Positions 25,343-35,411 of a DNA stretch of 64,000 nucleotides are shown here, piece by piece (the stretch's first letter is position 1; the number at the start of each line of letters is the position of its first letter). Below the pieces are notes generated by a model that did no database searches, was not told the origin of the DNA, and was given only the letters and a program-made list of their open reading frames with translations. Origin of the DNA: Lachnospiraceae bacterium (GTDB lineage: Bacteria; Bacillota; Clostridia; Lachnospirales; Lachnospiraceae); assembly GCA_029067085.1 (NCBI GenBank), contig JAIEFE010000014.1, positions 182,869 to 246,868 of the forward strand. The letters run 5' to 3'. Position numbers and translations under genes: made by a program.

Positions 25343-26620
25343 ATGATTACTTTTCTTACGAATCTATTCGGTTATGCGATCGGCTTTTCAGCGGGATATT
25401 TTTTTTATAAGCTTCTGGCCTGTTTCCTGCAGACGAGAAAATCGATCCTTTCACGTGTGATAGGCTGGTTTTTGCTGATGACAGCCTTAACGATGCCTGC
25501 CATGCCGAATGATCCGGTGAATATCACGCTGACAATGCCGGTATTTCTGATCGGACTCATACTGGCATATGCCGAAAGCTGGGTCGTATGGATTTCCACA
25601 GCGCTTATCTTTTATCCGATCATGTTTGCCTATAATTATATGTGGTATGACTTTACCGGCAGGATATACTTCCGTTTCTTTGCAGGATACGGAGACAATG
25701 CCAATGAAATCTGCTCAACGCTGGCATATTCCTGTGTGCCGGTATTCTGGTATTTTGTGTGGAGGCGGTACGGCAAAAGACTGGAGCGGATCACCCGCTT
25801 TCTGGATAAAAAATCGTGGCTCTTGCTGGATGTGATCTGCCTGGCGTCTCTGGCGTCCGTTTTTGTCAGTATTTATTTTACGCCGGCGGAGAGTTATAAA
25901 GTTTATCCCTGCATGATCGCCAGTATCGTAACGGGGATCGGATGCCTTTTGCTTGCCACCTATCTTGCCGAGCGGATCCAGACGGAACAGGAAAGAAGAA
26001 AACTGCAGCTGCAGCATGATTATTACGGAGAACTGGAACGAAACCAGACACAGATCAGAAAGCTGCGTCATGATATGAACAATCATCTTGCCGCAGTCGG
26101 CGGACTGCTGGAACAGGAAAAGACAGAAGAGGCCTTGGAATATCTTCATGGATTGTACGAGCATATGCAGACCGGCAGTCGTCTGTTCTGTGCTGACAGT
26201 ATTGTCAATGCCCTTCTTAATCTGAAATATAATGCGGCGATAGAGGCGGAAATCGATACTTTTTTCCATATCGGTATCGACGGGATGACAGAGATCGACG
26301 ATATCAGTCTGTGCACCTTGTTCGCGAATTCGCTGGACAATGCCATAGAGGCATGCCGTAAGATCACGGATCAAGAGAAACGCAGACTGTCACTGAAAGC
26401 AAGATATTCCGAGAGCGGATACTTCAGTCTGGAGATCTCCAATTCCAAGATCAATCCCGTCAGGGAAAAGCAGGGCGCTTTTATGACCGATAAGGATAAT
26501 CAGAAGATGCACGGCCTTGGTATCGCGTCCATGAAAGAAATCGTGGAACGATATAAAGGAACGATCGATATTCAATACACAGAAGAAACCTTTACTGTGG
26601 TGATTTTGATCTCATTCTGA
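25343..26620 (+). CDS. GHKL-family sensor histidine kinase (AgrC/VirS-like)
   Basis: This 425-residue kinase has about six membrane spans in residues 1-210, a dimerisation segment with the phospho-accepting His in RKLRHDMNNHLAAVGGLL, and a GHKL ATPase domain (N-box NSLDNAIEAC, G-box HGLGIASMKEIVERY). Kinases of this type pair with LytTR regulators and often respond to peptides. GGGGGGTGG precedes the ATG. It is co-transcribed with the regulator, and its likely target is the divergent BceAB-like transporter. Confidence 0.92.
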   Translation: MITFLTNLFGYAIGFSAGYFFYKLLACFLQTRKSILSRVIGWFLLMTALTMPAMPNDPVNITLTMPVFLIGLILAYAESWVVWISTALIFYPIMFAYNYMWYDFTGRIYFRFFAGYGDNANEICSTLAYSCVPVFWYFVWRRYGKRLERITRFLDKKSWLLLDVICLASLASVFVSIYFTPAESYKVYPCMIASIVTGIGCLLLATYLAERIQTEQERRKLQLQHDYYGELERNQTQIRKLRHDMNNHLAAVGGLLEQEKTEEALEYLHGLYEHMQTGSRLFCADSIVNALLNLKYNAAIEAEIDTFFHIGIDGMTEIDDISLCTLFANSLDNAIEACRKITDQEKRRLSLKARYSESGYFSLEISNSKINPVREKQGAFMTDKDNQKMHGLGIASMKEIVERYKGTIDIQYTEETFTVVILISF

Positions 26621-26655
26621 TTTTTCAGTTATCATTCAGAGACAGTCTCGTCCTG

Positions 26656-27711
26656 TCAATACTCCACTGAAAACAGCTCCTCAAAATCAAACCGCTCTAT
26701 CATATCCAGTGTCTCTTCTAACGCCTGCGCCATCTCCTCCGCACTCCTCACCTCACATGTCCCGTCCGCAAAACACTCCGTCATAAAACGGTTATATCTT
26801 GCGTGGTAATGCGTGTAATCCGCGTAATTGTTCAGATCTGTCACGATCTCCTCCCGGTTCGGGAAATAGAACACCCTCACATTGTCATAGGCAAGCAATG
26901 TCTCCGCAATATAAGCATACTCCCGCAAGGTAGCCTCCATATGGTTCTCCTGCCTCACATCATTCCAGTACAAAATACTGTAGGGCGGGAAAAAGATATA
27001 GAAGTCAGTGTCCGGGTTCTGCTCGATATAGGGGCAGAGATTGACGCGCAGATTTTTGTCCGTACTCTCAATGTAGGCATCAGCGGGTGTCTCCTGCGCT
27101 GCCTCCTCCGAAGGAACATAATTGTGCATCACCCACTGAATATTGTAATATTCGTCCGTCCACCAGCTCTGATAGACCGTCGCAAGATCCGTCTTGTCGG
27201 GGTCTGCAAGCGGTCTCAGCACATAGTTCAAGATTACATCCTTATTCAAAAGATACTGCACATCATTGAGATAATTATTATCGTACAGATAGGATGGAAT
27301 CGGGTATTTCGTCTCGTCCACGCCGCCGGTGTAGGTCATCACGTCAACCCCCAGAAAAACCGTTTTCACCTCATGGCCGCTGTCAAAAATAATATCCATG
27401 ATATTCGCCTGATCTTTGGGGTAAGCGCCGCTGTAGTTCAGCTTGATCGTACGAAGCCCCATCAACTCCTCAAACCAGTTGGTATTGAAATTCACCGTCA
27501 TGGAGGAGCCGAGGATCACGCTGTCATAGTCCAAATGCTTTGCCATCCCCGGATTCTGCGTAAGCTGATTGTCCACCAGATAGGGAAAGCCCTCCAGCGG
27601 CGCATGATACTGGAAAAAGGGATCGACCCATACCACCAGCGCAGCCGCCAGTAAAAGCAGTATTAAGATGAGAGAGACTATGGAAAGAATCCATTTTTTA
27701 AGTCGCTTCAT
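26656..27711 (-). CDS. SGNH-like MBOAT partner protein (DltD/AlgJ-like)
   Basis: This 351-residue protein has an N-terminal anchor (residues 6-28) and an outer domain. VILGSSMTVNFN sits at the nucleophile position and NNYADYTHYH near residue 308 carries an Asp-x-x-His pair, as in DltD/AlgJ/AlgX-type partners of MBOAT proteins. It follows the MBOAT gene by 11 bases, the standard arrangement in which the MBOAT protein passes an acyl group across the membrane and the partner transfers it to a glycan. Acyl donor and acceptor are unknown. The HK gene converges from the other side with a 35-base gap. Confidence 0.72.
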   Translation of the reverse strand: MKRLKKWILSIVSLILILLLLAAALVVWVDPFFQYHAPLEGFPYLVDNQLTQNPGMAKHLDYDSVILGSSMTVNFNTNWFEELMGLRTIKLNYSGAYPKDQANIMDIIFDSGHEVKTVFLGVDVMTYTGGVDETKYPIPSYLYDNNYLNDVQYLLNKDVILNYVLRPLADPDKTDLATVYQSWWTDEYYNIQWVMHNYVPSEEAAQETPADAYIESTDKNLRVNLCPYIEQNPDTDFYIFFPPYSILYWNDVRQENHMEATLREYAYIAETLLAYDNVRVFYFPNREEIVTDLNNYADYTHYHARYNRFMTECFADGTCEVRSAEEMAQALEETLDMIERFDFEELFSVEY

Positions 27712-27722
27712 CCCATTCCTCC

Positions 27723-29267
27723 TTAAAAGTTAAAATACAAAAATGTGCTGACACCGGAAAAACTGAGGATGCACCACACCGCCAAAATCACTGACACCGC
27801 AGCCGACACCGGGCCGTATTTCAGGCGAGCTACCCGCTCCTGCGCGTTTTTCCCTATCATGGACAGATACAGCCCCGCCGCAAGAAACAGGAACATCAGA
27901 ATATAGCGGCTGAAGGACAGGTTGTCCAAATGCAGCACTTTGATCACATACCAAAACTCGTCCGGTTGCAGGCACTTTGCAAGATCCGGAGAAATCTTCC
28001 TGATCTCCCCTTTCCATGCTGTCCGAAGAAGCGTATTCGCCTGCGCGACATCCGCCGCCCGGAAGTAGACCCAGGCCACGCTGACATAGAGGAATGTCGC
28101 TATCTGTGACACTATTGTCATAATTTTGGTACCTATCCCGCTGCCACCGCTTACGACATTCTTGTCATATTTTTTCTTCAGATGCCGCTGCCAAAATCTA
28201 GTGATCACATACAGGACACCGTGCAGCATTCCCCAGACGAGAAACTGAAAGCCTGCGCCATGCCAGAGACCGCTTAAGAAAAACACGAGCAAGAGATTCA
28301 AATACAGCCGGCCCTCCCCTCTGCGGTTTCCGCCCAGAGGAATATAGACATATTTCGTAAAGAAGCGGTTCAGGGTAATATGCCATCGCTTCCAAAAATC
28401 CACTATGTTCGTCGCCTTATAGGGTGAATTAAAATTGACGGGAATCTCGATGCCGAGCATCCTGCCAAGCCCCAATGCCATATCGCAGTAACCGCTGAAA
28501 TCAAAGTAGAGCTGCAGCGCATAGAAGAGGATGACCAGCGCCGCATCTGCCCGGCCGAGAGCCGTCAGATTTTCATAGCCATAATCCACACCCCCGCCGA
28601 ACGTATCCGCTAAAAGCACCTTCTTTGACAATCCCAGCACAAAAAGGGCAAAGCCCGACGCGATCCGCTCCCAGTCAGGCTTCCTTTTCCCCGGAATCCG
28701 AAATTGCGGCAGCATCTCGCTGTGATTCACGATGGGGCCGGCGATGAGCTGCGGAAAGAAGGAGACAAACAACGCATATTCATCAAACAGGCAGTTCCTC
28801 ACTTCGCCCCGATAGGTGTCCACAATAAAGGAAATCTGCTGAAAGGTAAAGAAACTGATCCCAAGAGGCAGCAGAATGCCCTGCAGAACAAAATCCGTCC
28901 CGAACGCACCGTTCATAACGGAAAGAAAGAAATCGAAATACTTAAAATAAAACAATACGCCCAGATTGAAGCCCACTGCCAGAACCAGAAGCCCTTTCCG
29001 GGATAAGCGCGCTCTCCCCGCTTCGCTGTGCAGCCCCCCGGTCTTTTGCTCCTCACTCGACAACAGTCTGTGAAACAGATAATTACCGATGATGCTGCAT
29101 ACCATGATCAGCAGATAGGAGAATTTAAAGTAACCGTAAAACCAAAATGACATTCCTGTCAGAAATGCTCTGGAGGCCCGTATCCGCCCTGTCTGCAAAA
29201 GGCCGTAATATCCAAGAATACATATGGGAAAAAAGACAAACACAAAAATATAGGAATTGAATAACAT
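27723..29267 (-). CDS. MBOAT family O-acyltransferase (AlgI/DltB-like)
   Basis: This 514-residue polytopic protein has about 11 spans. The family signature includes FVSFFPQLIAGPI, FDFSGYCDMALGLGRMLGIE, WHITLNRFFTKYVYIPLGG and the invariant histidine in FFLSGLWHGAGFQFLVWG. Members such as AlgI, DltB and PatA move acyl groups (acetyl or D-alanyl) across the membrane for polymer esterification. The SGNH partner is encoded next and a DUF6077-like membrane protein precedes it. It probably acylates an envelope glycan. Confidence 0.93.
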   Translation of the reverse strand: MLFNSYIFVFVFFPICILGYYGLLQTGRIRASRAFLTGMSFWFYGYFKFSYLLIMVCSIIGNYLFHRLLSSEEQKTGGLHSEAGRARLSRKGLLVLAVGFNLGVLFYFKYFDFFLSVMNGAFGTDFVLQGILLPLGISFFTFQQISFIVDTYRGEVRNCLFDEYALFVSFFPQLIAGPIVNHSEMLPQFRIPGKRKPDWERIASGFALFVLGLSKKVLLADTFGGGVDYGYENLTALGRADAALVILFYALQLYFDFSGYCDMALGLGRMLGIEIPVNFNSPYKATNIVDFWKRWHITLNRFFTKYVYIPLGGNRRGEGRLYLNLLLVFFLSGLWHGAGFQFLVWGMLHGVLYVITRFWQRHLKKKYDKNVVSGGSGIGTKIMTIVSQIATFLYVSVAWVYFRAADVAQANTLLRTAWKGEIRKISPDLAKCLQPDEFWYVIKVLHLDNLSFSRYILMFLFLAAGLYLSMIGKNAQERVARLKYGPVSAAVSVILAVWCILSFSGVSTFLYFNF

Positions 29268-29288
29268 AAACGTTTTCTCCTGTCGCGG

Positions 29289-30053
29289 CTATTGCAGCGT
29301 CATATCCTCGTAGATCACAAACTCCCCCACCTTCCCGTAAACCGAAAAGCCGTAATCCGTCAGAGGCTCGGCGATCTTACGATCCTCTTTCAGCACCACA
29401 TAAGCGCAGGGATAAGATCTGGTAAGTTCCACAAAAACGGGAGTGTCGATCACCTCGGCCTTCTCCATGGCCTCATACATGGCGTGGTAGTAGTCCCAGC
29501 GTTCAATCAGCATCTCTCTTCCGTATGGCAGTTCGATATCCGTACTGTACTGTCTGATGTAATATATCAAATCCGCCGGAACAAGCACCGTGATACGCCC
29601 CTCCTCCGGCTCTATCATATCCACGATATCTACAGCCTCCTGCGGCAGGTGGTAAGCGTTCTCCGCCCGGGAAATGTGCTCGCTGTCATATACGTAATCC
29701 CCGCAGGCCGCAATGATGAGGCAGACCACCGCCAATCCGATCCGCCTGTGTTTTCCCATCAATCGAATCATGGCATAAGCGCTGACAATGCTCATCTGCA
29801 AAAGCCACAAAAGCCGGTAGTACGTCTCGGAATCCTCCATGATCCGCACAAACACTTTGCGGAAAAGAGGACAGAAAAACATGAGAAGAAGCAAGGTTGG
29901 CACATAGACAAACACGGCCCGCTTCGCTTTATCCTTCTCCGTCAGCCACAGATAGAGAAGAGCAAAGATGTAGAGTCCCGCCAGAAAGTGGTTCTCATGC
30001 CAGCCTATATAGTTTTTAAAGATGACTACGCTCTCTAAAAAGATGCCCCACAT
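29289..30053 (-). CDS. Membrane protein, probable C-terminal half of a split DUF6077-like protein
   Basis: This 254-residue product has about five spans in residues 1-125 and an outer soluble tail with VDIVDMIEPEEGRITVLVPA. It lies in the same reading frame as the gene just upstream, separated by a TAA, 15 codons and a TGA. The two together have the length and layout of one large membrane protein. ATG 30053 is preceded by GAGAGGAAAG, so separate translation is possible; a longer start at 30074 lacks a site. Either a two-gene version or a broken gene. Confidence 0.6.
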   Translation of the reverse strand: MWGIFLESVVIFKNYIGWHENHFLAGLYIFALLYLWLTEKDKAKRAVFVYVPTLLLLMFFCPLFRKVFVRIMEDSETYYRLLWLLQMSIVSAYAMIRLMGKHRRIGLAVVCLIIAACGDYVYDSEHISRAENAYHLPQEAVDIVDMIEPEEGRITVLVPADLIYYIRQYSTDIELPYGREMLIERWDYYHAMYEAMEKAEVIDTPVFVELTRSYPCAYVVLKEDRKIAEPLTDYGFSVYGKVGEFVIYEDMTLQ

Positions 30054-30122
30054 ATGATCTTTCCTCTCGGTCATTCAGTGCAAGCCTGCCCGCAAAATAC
30101 TCCTGCCGCTCCGACTGAACTG

Positions 30123-31277
30123 TTATAGTAAGTAGCTGTAAGCCATAAAGACATACACCGCAATATACACCATATTCGGAATACAGGCGGCGCCAAACTT
30201 CACCGGAAGCTTCAGATCCCGCCGCACAAAGGCCAACACAAAGGCCGTGATCGCCGTCAGTACGGAAACCAGAAAAACGGCGATGGAGCTGCAGATGCCA
30301 GCCGTCATCTGTACGCAGACGAAAAGAATCCAAAGCCCCCGTCTGTCCTCATTTTTCTTCTTCTCACCGCCGCAGAGCAAAAGAAACAGCCACAGTACGG
30401 CGGGAATCACGAGGGAACCCGCAACCGCTTTCCCCTGCCAGGTACGGGTCAGGAAAAAGGTCTCTGTGGTGTAGATGGACACATTGCCAAAGATCTGGAA
30501 CAGCGCCATCATGATCAGGAACACGGGCCGGGACGATGCTTTTGTAAAAAGTGCACAGCCGATCTGATCGTATAACAGATAGGTCAGCGGGATCAACACC
30601 AGAGGCATCACCACATGGGAGACAATGGTGGCATGGACCCCGGCCCTCACCGACACGAAAGCCACCCACATGGGAAAGACCGCAAGCGCATGGCGTATGT
30701 CAAGCCCGGTAGATCCTCCCGTCAGCGGCAGAATGCGGTACATCACGCCCGCCTCCTGCGCAATCAGAGATTCCACCACATAGTAGGCGTCATCGCCGTC
30801 GAAGGAGGCAAAAGCCACCGCCTTGTAGAGCTGAAAGCCTAGCAGGATAAAAAACAGAAGCCATTCTATGCCCGCCGCATGAAGCAGCCATTTCCCAAAG
30901 GCTGTCATGCGTACTTTCAGACCGCTTATTTGACCGACATGTGTGTCACTTTCTTCCTTCGAACCGCTCCGCATTTTTCCCGTGACAAGCCCGGGGCGTC
31001 CCGCCTTTCCGTTTCGGTACAGCAGCCATATGCCCGCCGCAGCGCCCAAAATCGTTAACACCGTAAACACCGCAGAAGCAGCCTTAAAATTATCGTACTC
31101 TACCCAGAGAACCATCGGCACCGCCGCCAGCTCAAAACCGGCCCATATGACAAAGTACCCCGAAAGTATCACAAGTCCGGGGCTGCGCCTCTCCGGCGAT
31201 ATGAAATTTGCCGGGATCAGCCCGATACAAAAGGGGATGATCGCCAGCCAGAACAATAAACTGATCATTGCTGTCAT
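30123..31277 (-). CDS. DUF6077-like membrane protein, N-terminal part
   Basis: This 384-residue protein has about ten membrane spans. An outer-loop motif FDGDDAYYVVES at about residue 177 resembles the acidic first-loop motif of GT-C type glycosyltransferases. It matches my recollection of the DUF6077 family, whose members are longer, so it probably represents the N-terminal portion and the following ORF the rest. It is the first gene of the MBOAT operon. Function is unknown; transfer of a sugar from a polyprenyl-phosphate carrier is a guess. Confidence 0.6.
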   Translation of the reverse strand: MTAMISLLFWLAIIPFCIGLIPANFISPERRSPGLVILSGYFVIWAGFELAAVPMVLWVEYDNFKAASAVFTVLTILGAAAGIWLLYRNGKAGRPGLVTGKMRSGSKEESDTHVGQISGLKVRMTAFGKWLLHAAGIEWLLFFILLGFQLYKAVAFASFDGDDAYYVVESLIAQEAGVMYRILPLTGGSTGLDIRHALAVFPMWVAFVSVRAGVHATIVSHVVMPLVLIPLTYLLYDQIGCALFTKASSRPVFLIMMALFQIFGNVSIYTTETFFLTRTWQGKAVAGSLVIPAVLWLFLLLCGGEKKKNEDRRGLWILFVCVQMTAGICSSIAVFLVSVLTAITAFVLAFVRRDLKLPVKFGAACIPNMVYIAVYVFMAYSYLL

Positions 31278-31318
31278 AATAAGTCCTCATTGTTTTCCAT
31301 AAGACTGGATTCAGTATT

Positions 31319-31324
31319 ACTATA
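31319..31324 (-). promoter_or_regulatory. Extended -10 element of the DUF6077-MBOAT operon
   Basis: The minus strand reads TGCTATAGT here, an extended -10, about 42 bases before the start at 31277. The -35 is weak. The 31278-31415 spacer also serves the divergent oxidoreductase gene, which has TATACT at about 31377. Confidence 0.45.
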
Positions 31325-31415
31325 GCATACCCATCCTTATTTTTCCACATTCCCGTGTACATCCGGGGTGAATTGTGGTATACTAACCGCGTAAGAACAA
31401 CCAGAGAGGTAATAT

Positions 31416-33017
31416 ATGAAAAAAATATTTGTGATCGGCGCGGGACCGGCCGGGCTTACTGCCGCTTACGAGCTGCTCAGACAGGATAAGAAGAAAGAAT
31501 ATGATGTCACGGTGCTGGAAGAATCCGACGCTATGGGCGGCATCTCCAAAACCGTCAACTATAAAGGCAACCGCATGGACATGGGCGGTCACCGTTTCTT
31601 CTCCAAGGTGCCGGAAGTCAATGCGTGGTGGGAGCATATGCTCCCCACACAGGGATCTCCCACCTACGACGATATCGTGCTGCACCGCGAGATGACCCTC
31701 TCTCCCGGCGGCCCTGACCCGGAGAAGGAAGACCGGGTAATGCTTCGCAGACACCGTGTATCGCGCATTTTTTATAATCGAAAATTTTTTGACTACCCGA
31801 TCTCCTTAAAACCGGAGACCTTTATCAACATGGGATTTCTCGCCACCATGCAGGCAGGGTTCAGCTACCTGGCCGCTATGATTCATAAACGGCCTGAGAA
31901 TTCTCTTGAGGATTTTTATGTAAACCGCTTTGGAAAAAAACTCTACTCCATGTTTTTTGAAAACTACACGGAAAATCTCTGGGGACGGCATCCTTCCGAG
32001 ATTGCTCCCGACTGGGGCGCCCAACGGGCAAAGGGACTGTCCATCTCCACCATTTTAAAGGATGTCTTTTCCAAAATGCTCCCCGGTAAGAAAAACCGGG
32101 AGGTGGAGACCTCCCTGATCGAGGAATTCAGCTATCCCAAGCTCGGCCCCGGGCAGCTCTGGGAAGTGACAGCAGACCGGATCAGAGAGATGGGCGGAAA
32201 GATTCTCTGCCACAGCAGAGCAGTCAAACTCCACAAGGACGAAAATAACCGCATTACCTCCATCACCTACGAGACACCGGAGGGTGAGGTGACCGCTGAG
32301 GGTGACATTTTCATCTCTTCCATGCCTGTGAAGGATCTGGTGGCAGGCATCAACGATGTGCCAAAAGACATGGCAGCCATCGCTGCAGGGCTTCCCTACC
32401 GCGACTATATGACCGTGGGACTCCTGCTGCCGAAGCTGAATTTGAAGAATAAGACGAAATTAAAGACCATAAGCAATATCGTGCCGGACTGTTGGATCTA
32501 TGTGCATGACAGAACCGTCAAGCTGGGACGCTTCCAGATCTACAACAACTGGTCGCCCTACATGGTGCGTGACTTAGAACACACGGTATGGATCGGTCTG
32601 GAGTATTTTGTTTCCGAAGGGGACAAGTATTGGACCATGTCGGATGAGGATTTCACCCGCTTTGCCGTGAATGAGATCGTCAGCATGGGGCTGATCGACA
32701 AGGCTTCCGATGTGATGGATTCCCATGTGGAGCGGGTCAAGAAAGCCTATCCCGCCTACTTTGACACCTACAAGGATATGGATCAGCTGACCGCATACTT
32801 AAAATCCATCGACAACCTCTACTGTGTGGGCAGAAACGGCCAGCACCGCTACAACAACATCGACCACTCCATGATGACCTCCTTCGAGACCGTAAAAAAC
32901 ATTATAAACGGCGTTACCTCAAAGGATAATATCTGGAGCGTCAACACGGAAAAAACCTACCACGAGGAAGTACAAAAGGAAAACGTTTCCGCAGCGGATC
33001 AGATCGAGGTTGATTAG
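31416..33017 (+). CDS. FAD/NAD(P)-dependent oxidoreductase (amine oxidase / PPOX-like)
   Basis: This 533-residue flavoprotein has an N-terminal Rossmann dinucleotide-binding motif [15 protein letters not shown], an acidic residue ending the second strand (VTVLEES), MGGHRFF and a C-terminal [18 protein letters not shown] segment of the flavin-binding fold. It resembles UDP-galactopyranose mutase-like and protoporphyrinogen-oxidase-like proteins found in polysaccharide clusters. The substrate is unknown; no heme genes are near, so a glycan or isoprenoid-linked substrate is likelier than heme. GAGAGG precedes the ATG. It is a single-gene unit flanked by convergent ABC-2 genes. Confidence 0.8.
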   Translation: MKKIFVIGAGPAGLTAAYELLRQDKKKEYDVTVLEESDAMGGISKTVNYKGNRMDMGGHRFFSKVPEVNAWWEHMLPTQGSPTYDDIVLHREMTLSPGGPDPEKEDRVMLRRHRVSRIFYNRKFFDYPISLKPETFINMGFLATMQAGFSYLAAMIHKRPENSLEDFYVNRFGKKLYSMFFENYTENLWGRHPSEIAPDWGAQRAKGLSISTILKDVFSKMLPGKKNREVETSLIEEFSYPKLGPGQLWEVTADRIREMGGKILCHSRAVKLHKDENNRITSITYETPEGEVTAEGDIFISSMPVKDLVAGINDVPKDMAAIAAGLPYRDYMTVGLLLPKLNLKNKTKLKTISNIVPDCWIYVHDRTVKLGRFQIYNNWSPYMVRDLEHTVWIGLEYFVSEGDKYWTMSDEDFTRFAVNEIVSMGLIDKASDVMDSHVERVKKAYPAYFDTYKDMDQLTAYLKSIDNLYCVGRNGQHRYNNIDHSMMTSFETVKNIINGVTSKDNIWSVNTEKTYHEEVQKENVSAADQIEVD

Positions 33018-33031
33018 ACTTCATACGGATG

Positions 33032-34168
33032 TCATGAACCGATGCGGCTTTGTAACCACTGCAATACAACGCTTGCCAAAATCAGCGCCGCTGCATAGAC
33101 AGCCATCCCATATAAATAAAAATCATCATGAACAGCGTACAGATAATACCAGGGCGGGAGAAGCAGTTTCCCCGCCCTGAAATACTGCAATTCGAAAAAC
33201 ACGGGGCAGAGCGCGAGCATCGCCGCTCCCAGAGGCAGAAGAAGTGTTCCGAGCCATTTTGGCTTTCTGCTCAGAAGCCGCAGCAGGTTTGAGAAAGCAA
33301 GCACGCAGCAGGCAAAGACTGCCGCGCACACCACTTCTCTCCAGAAATTCGTAAACACGCCGCCCAGCCTGCAGCACAGGAGAAGAATCACCGTTCCGTC
33401 CAAAAGAAACATAGTTCCTACGCCGTAAAACGCAAAAAAGCGCCTGATGCCGGACAGACGTCCATAGACGCCCCGCTCCTCATCCTGCATAAAAAACAGC
33501 GCGGCTACAATCCCCAGAAAGGTGAGCCAGATTGCCAGGATCCCCCTGAGCGGTGCCTGCAAATAATGAAAATCCTCCGTCTCTCCTGTGCTTCCGTCCG
33601 GATAGACCATCTGAAACAGGCTGCCCGACACCGCTGCGCTTTCATAGGTACGGTGAATCGTTTCTTTGTCAAGCTCCGCAAATCCCAGTTCTTCCACGAC
33701 ATAACTCTCATAGACCGCATAAGAGAAGGCGGGATAGACAGCCGCCGAGAGCACTTCCCTTGCCAGGATCAGGGGAACGCTGTCCCTTCTCTCCACTACC
33801 TTCACCAGAGGCCGCACACGCCGCTTTCGCGCAAGTTCCCTGAGTGCTTCCTCCATCTCGTCAGAAAAAAGCCAGGCGGCATCCGCTTCCCCCGTCTCCA
33901 CCAGCTCCAAAGCTTCCTCCTTACTCGCGCAGGAAAGAAAGCGAAAGACACTCTCTCTGCCAAGCAGCTTCTCTCCCACCTGATCTGCCACCGGATCATT
34001 CTCCGGCAGATGCAGAGCGATGGAAGCGATGCCGCTCTCCTCTTTCGCAAACCTTCCCAAACCTGCCGCAAACAAAAGGGGAAGAACGAGCAGAAGCAGA
34101 AAGCTGTACTTCCCAAGCAGCCGCTTTTGTATCAGCCATCCTCTCAAAAGAAAATTAAAAACGTTCAT
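33032..34168 (-). CDS. ABC-2 type transporter permease
   Basis: This 378-residue protein has an N-terminal span (about 18-36), an outer domain of about 150 residues (SGIASIALHLPENDPVADQV) and five to six spans from about 205. This is the layout of ABC-2 exporters of the YhgE/NatB type. It is the last of three transporter genes, four bases after the previous stop. With the second permease and the ATPase it probably forms a heterodimeric exporter. The substrate is unknown; a lipid, glycan precursor or drug is possible. Confidence 0.8.
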   Translation of the reverse strand: MNVFNFLLRGWLIQKRLLGKYSFLLLLVLPLLFAAGLGRFAKEESGIASIALHLPENDPVADQVGEKLLGRESVFRFLSCASKEEALELVETGEADAAWLFSDEMEEALRELARKRRVRPLVKVVERRDSVPLILAREVLSAAVYPAFSYAVYESYVVEELGFAELDKETIHRTYESAAVSGSLFQMVYPDGSTGETEDFHYLQAPLRGILAIWLTFLGIVAALFFMQDEERGVYGRLSGIRRFFAFYGVGTMFLLDGTVILLLCCRLGGVFTNFWREVVCAAVFACCVLAFSNLLRLLSRKPKWLGTLLLPLGAAMLALCPVFFELQYFRAGKLLLPPWYYLYAVHDDFYLYGMAVYAAALILASVVLQWLQSRIGS

Positions 34169-34172
34169 TTTT

Positions 34173-35411
34173 CTACCCTCTCAAGATCCTTCTCCGCCTG
34201 ATCGCGGCCGCAAGCAGCAGAAATACCGCCAGCCACACGAAAACAACCGCCGCTGCACCGCCTGTATTCCTCACAAGGAAGCCGTCTTCCACAAGACGTG
34301 CCGCCGCTCCTGTAGGGAGCAGCGCGCCAACGCGGCGCAGCCGCTCCGAAAAAAAAGCTGCCGGATAAAAATATCCTGAAAGATATCCCATCCCCACGCC
34401 GCAGATCAGCTGCAGCAAAAGACCATTCACAATTCCATCTGCCAGTTCGCAGAGGAAAAGCTGAAAAGCCGCAAACATGGCCGCCGCTGCAGTAAAGAAT
34501 GGAAGAATCGCAAGAAAAGGCCTCGCTCCCATGCCCGCCCACTCAGGCAGTGAAAAGACCTCCCTCTTCAAACCAATCGTCAAAAGAAGGGCCGGAAGAA
34601 GGAACCCGGCACACAGAAATCCCAAATAGGCCAGATACTCCCCCGCAATCTGTGCCAACGCCCCTACGCCACCGGCTTTCATCATCGCAGCCAGAGCAGT
34701 TTTCCTGTAAAGAAAGAAGACAGCGCCGGAAAGACCTGCAAGGAGCAGTACCAGAAGAAGGAGTCTGCAAAAATAGTAGGCTTCCAAAGAAAGTCCGTCC
34801 GCATACCCCAGAACTTCCACATCACTGAAGCCGCTTCGGGAAAGCACCAGATTGATCAGCATAAGATTCAGCTGATCCGTCTCCGGGCCGACCTGATCCG
34901 CGCCCCCCTGTTCATAGAGTGTGCGCTGCATCCCGTAAATAGCGCTCTGAGAGGCCGTCACCAGCGTAGATGCCACATCCGCGATCTCTCCCATCACCGT
35001 AGAGCCCAACTGCGTCTGTCCCGAAGGAAGCATGCAAGTGACATTTGTGTCATTTCTTCCATAGATAACGGAATCCAAAAACGCCTCCGGTACCTGCACC
35101 ACAGCAGTAAGTTCGCCCCGCGAAAGAGCCTCTTCCGCCTCCGCCTCCGACATTTCGATCATCTCAATCATCAGCCGGGAATCATCCACGGTCTGCAGCG
35201 CGGCAAATCCAAAGCCAAGGTAGGAATCCGAGACATCCCCCACCAGACCGATCCGATATCTCTCCTGCCCTTCGCCCGCCCCCCGCATTACGAGCGCAGC
35301 AGCCGGAATGCTCACGCAGATACAGATCACGATGCCGACCACGATCTGCAGAGGAAGGAGGCGCAGAACACGTTTCAATTGTGCTGACAAATAAGCCGCC
35401 GTCCGTCTCAT
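34173..35411 (-). CDS. ABC-2 type transporter permease
   Basis: This 412-residue protein has the same plan as its neighbour: an N-terminal span (about 20-42), an outer region with YRIGLVGDVSDSYLGFGF, then six spans from about 210 to 408. The start codon directly follows the ATPase stop with no gap. The two permeases are paralogues and probably pair. Confidence 0.82.
   Translation of the reverse strand: MRRTAAYLSAQLKRVLRLLPLQIVVGIVICICVSIPAAALVMRGAGEGQERYRIGLVGDVSDSYLGFGFAALQTVDDSRLMIEMIEMSEAEAEEALSRGELTAVVQVPEAFLDSVIYGRNDTNVTCMLPSGQTQLGSTVMGEIADVASTLVTASQSAIYGMQRTLYEQGGADQVGPETDQLNLMLINLVLSRSGFSDVEVLGYADGLSLEAYYFCRLLLLVLLLAGLSGAVFFLYRKTALAAMMKAGGVGALAQIAGEYLAYLGFLCAGFLLPALLLTIGLKREVFSLPEWAGMGARPFLAILPFFTAAAAMFAAFQLFLCELADGIVNGLLLQLICGVGMGYLSGYFYPAAFFSERLRRVGALLPTGAAARLVEDGFLVRNTGGAAAVVFVWLAVFLLLAAAIRRRRILRG

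Noticed and set aside
30016..30333. 105-codon minus-strand frame spanning the DUF6077 gap
   Set aside because: It is noted only as possible evidence of a frameshift; as a separate gene its N-terminal part is opposite in character to any protein and overlaps the real frame.
31416..33017. Heme biosynthesis protoporphyrinogen oxidase
   Set aside because: Only the flavin-binding fold supports it; no heme genes are near and the envelope context argues for another substrate.
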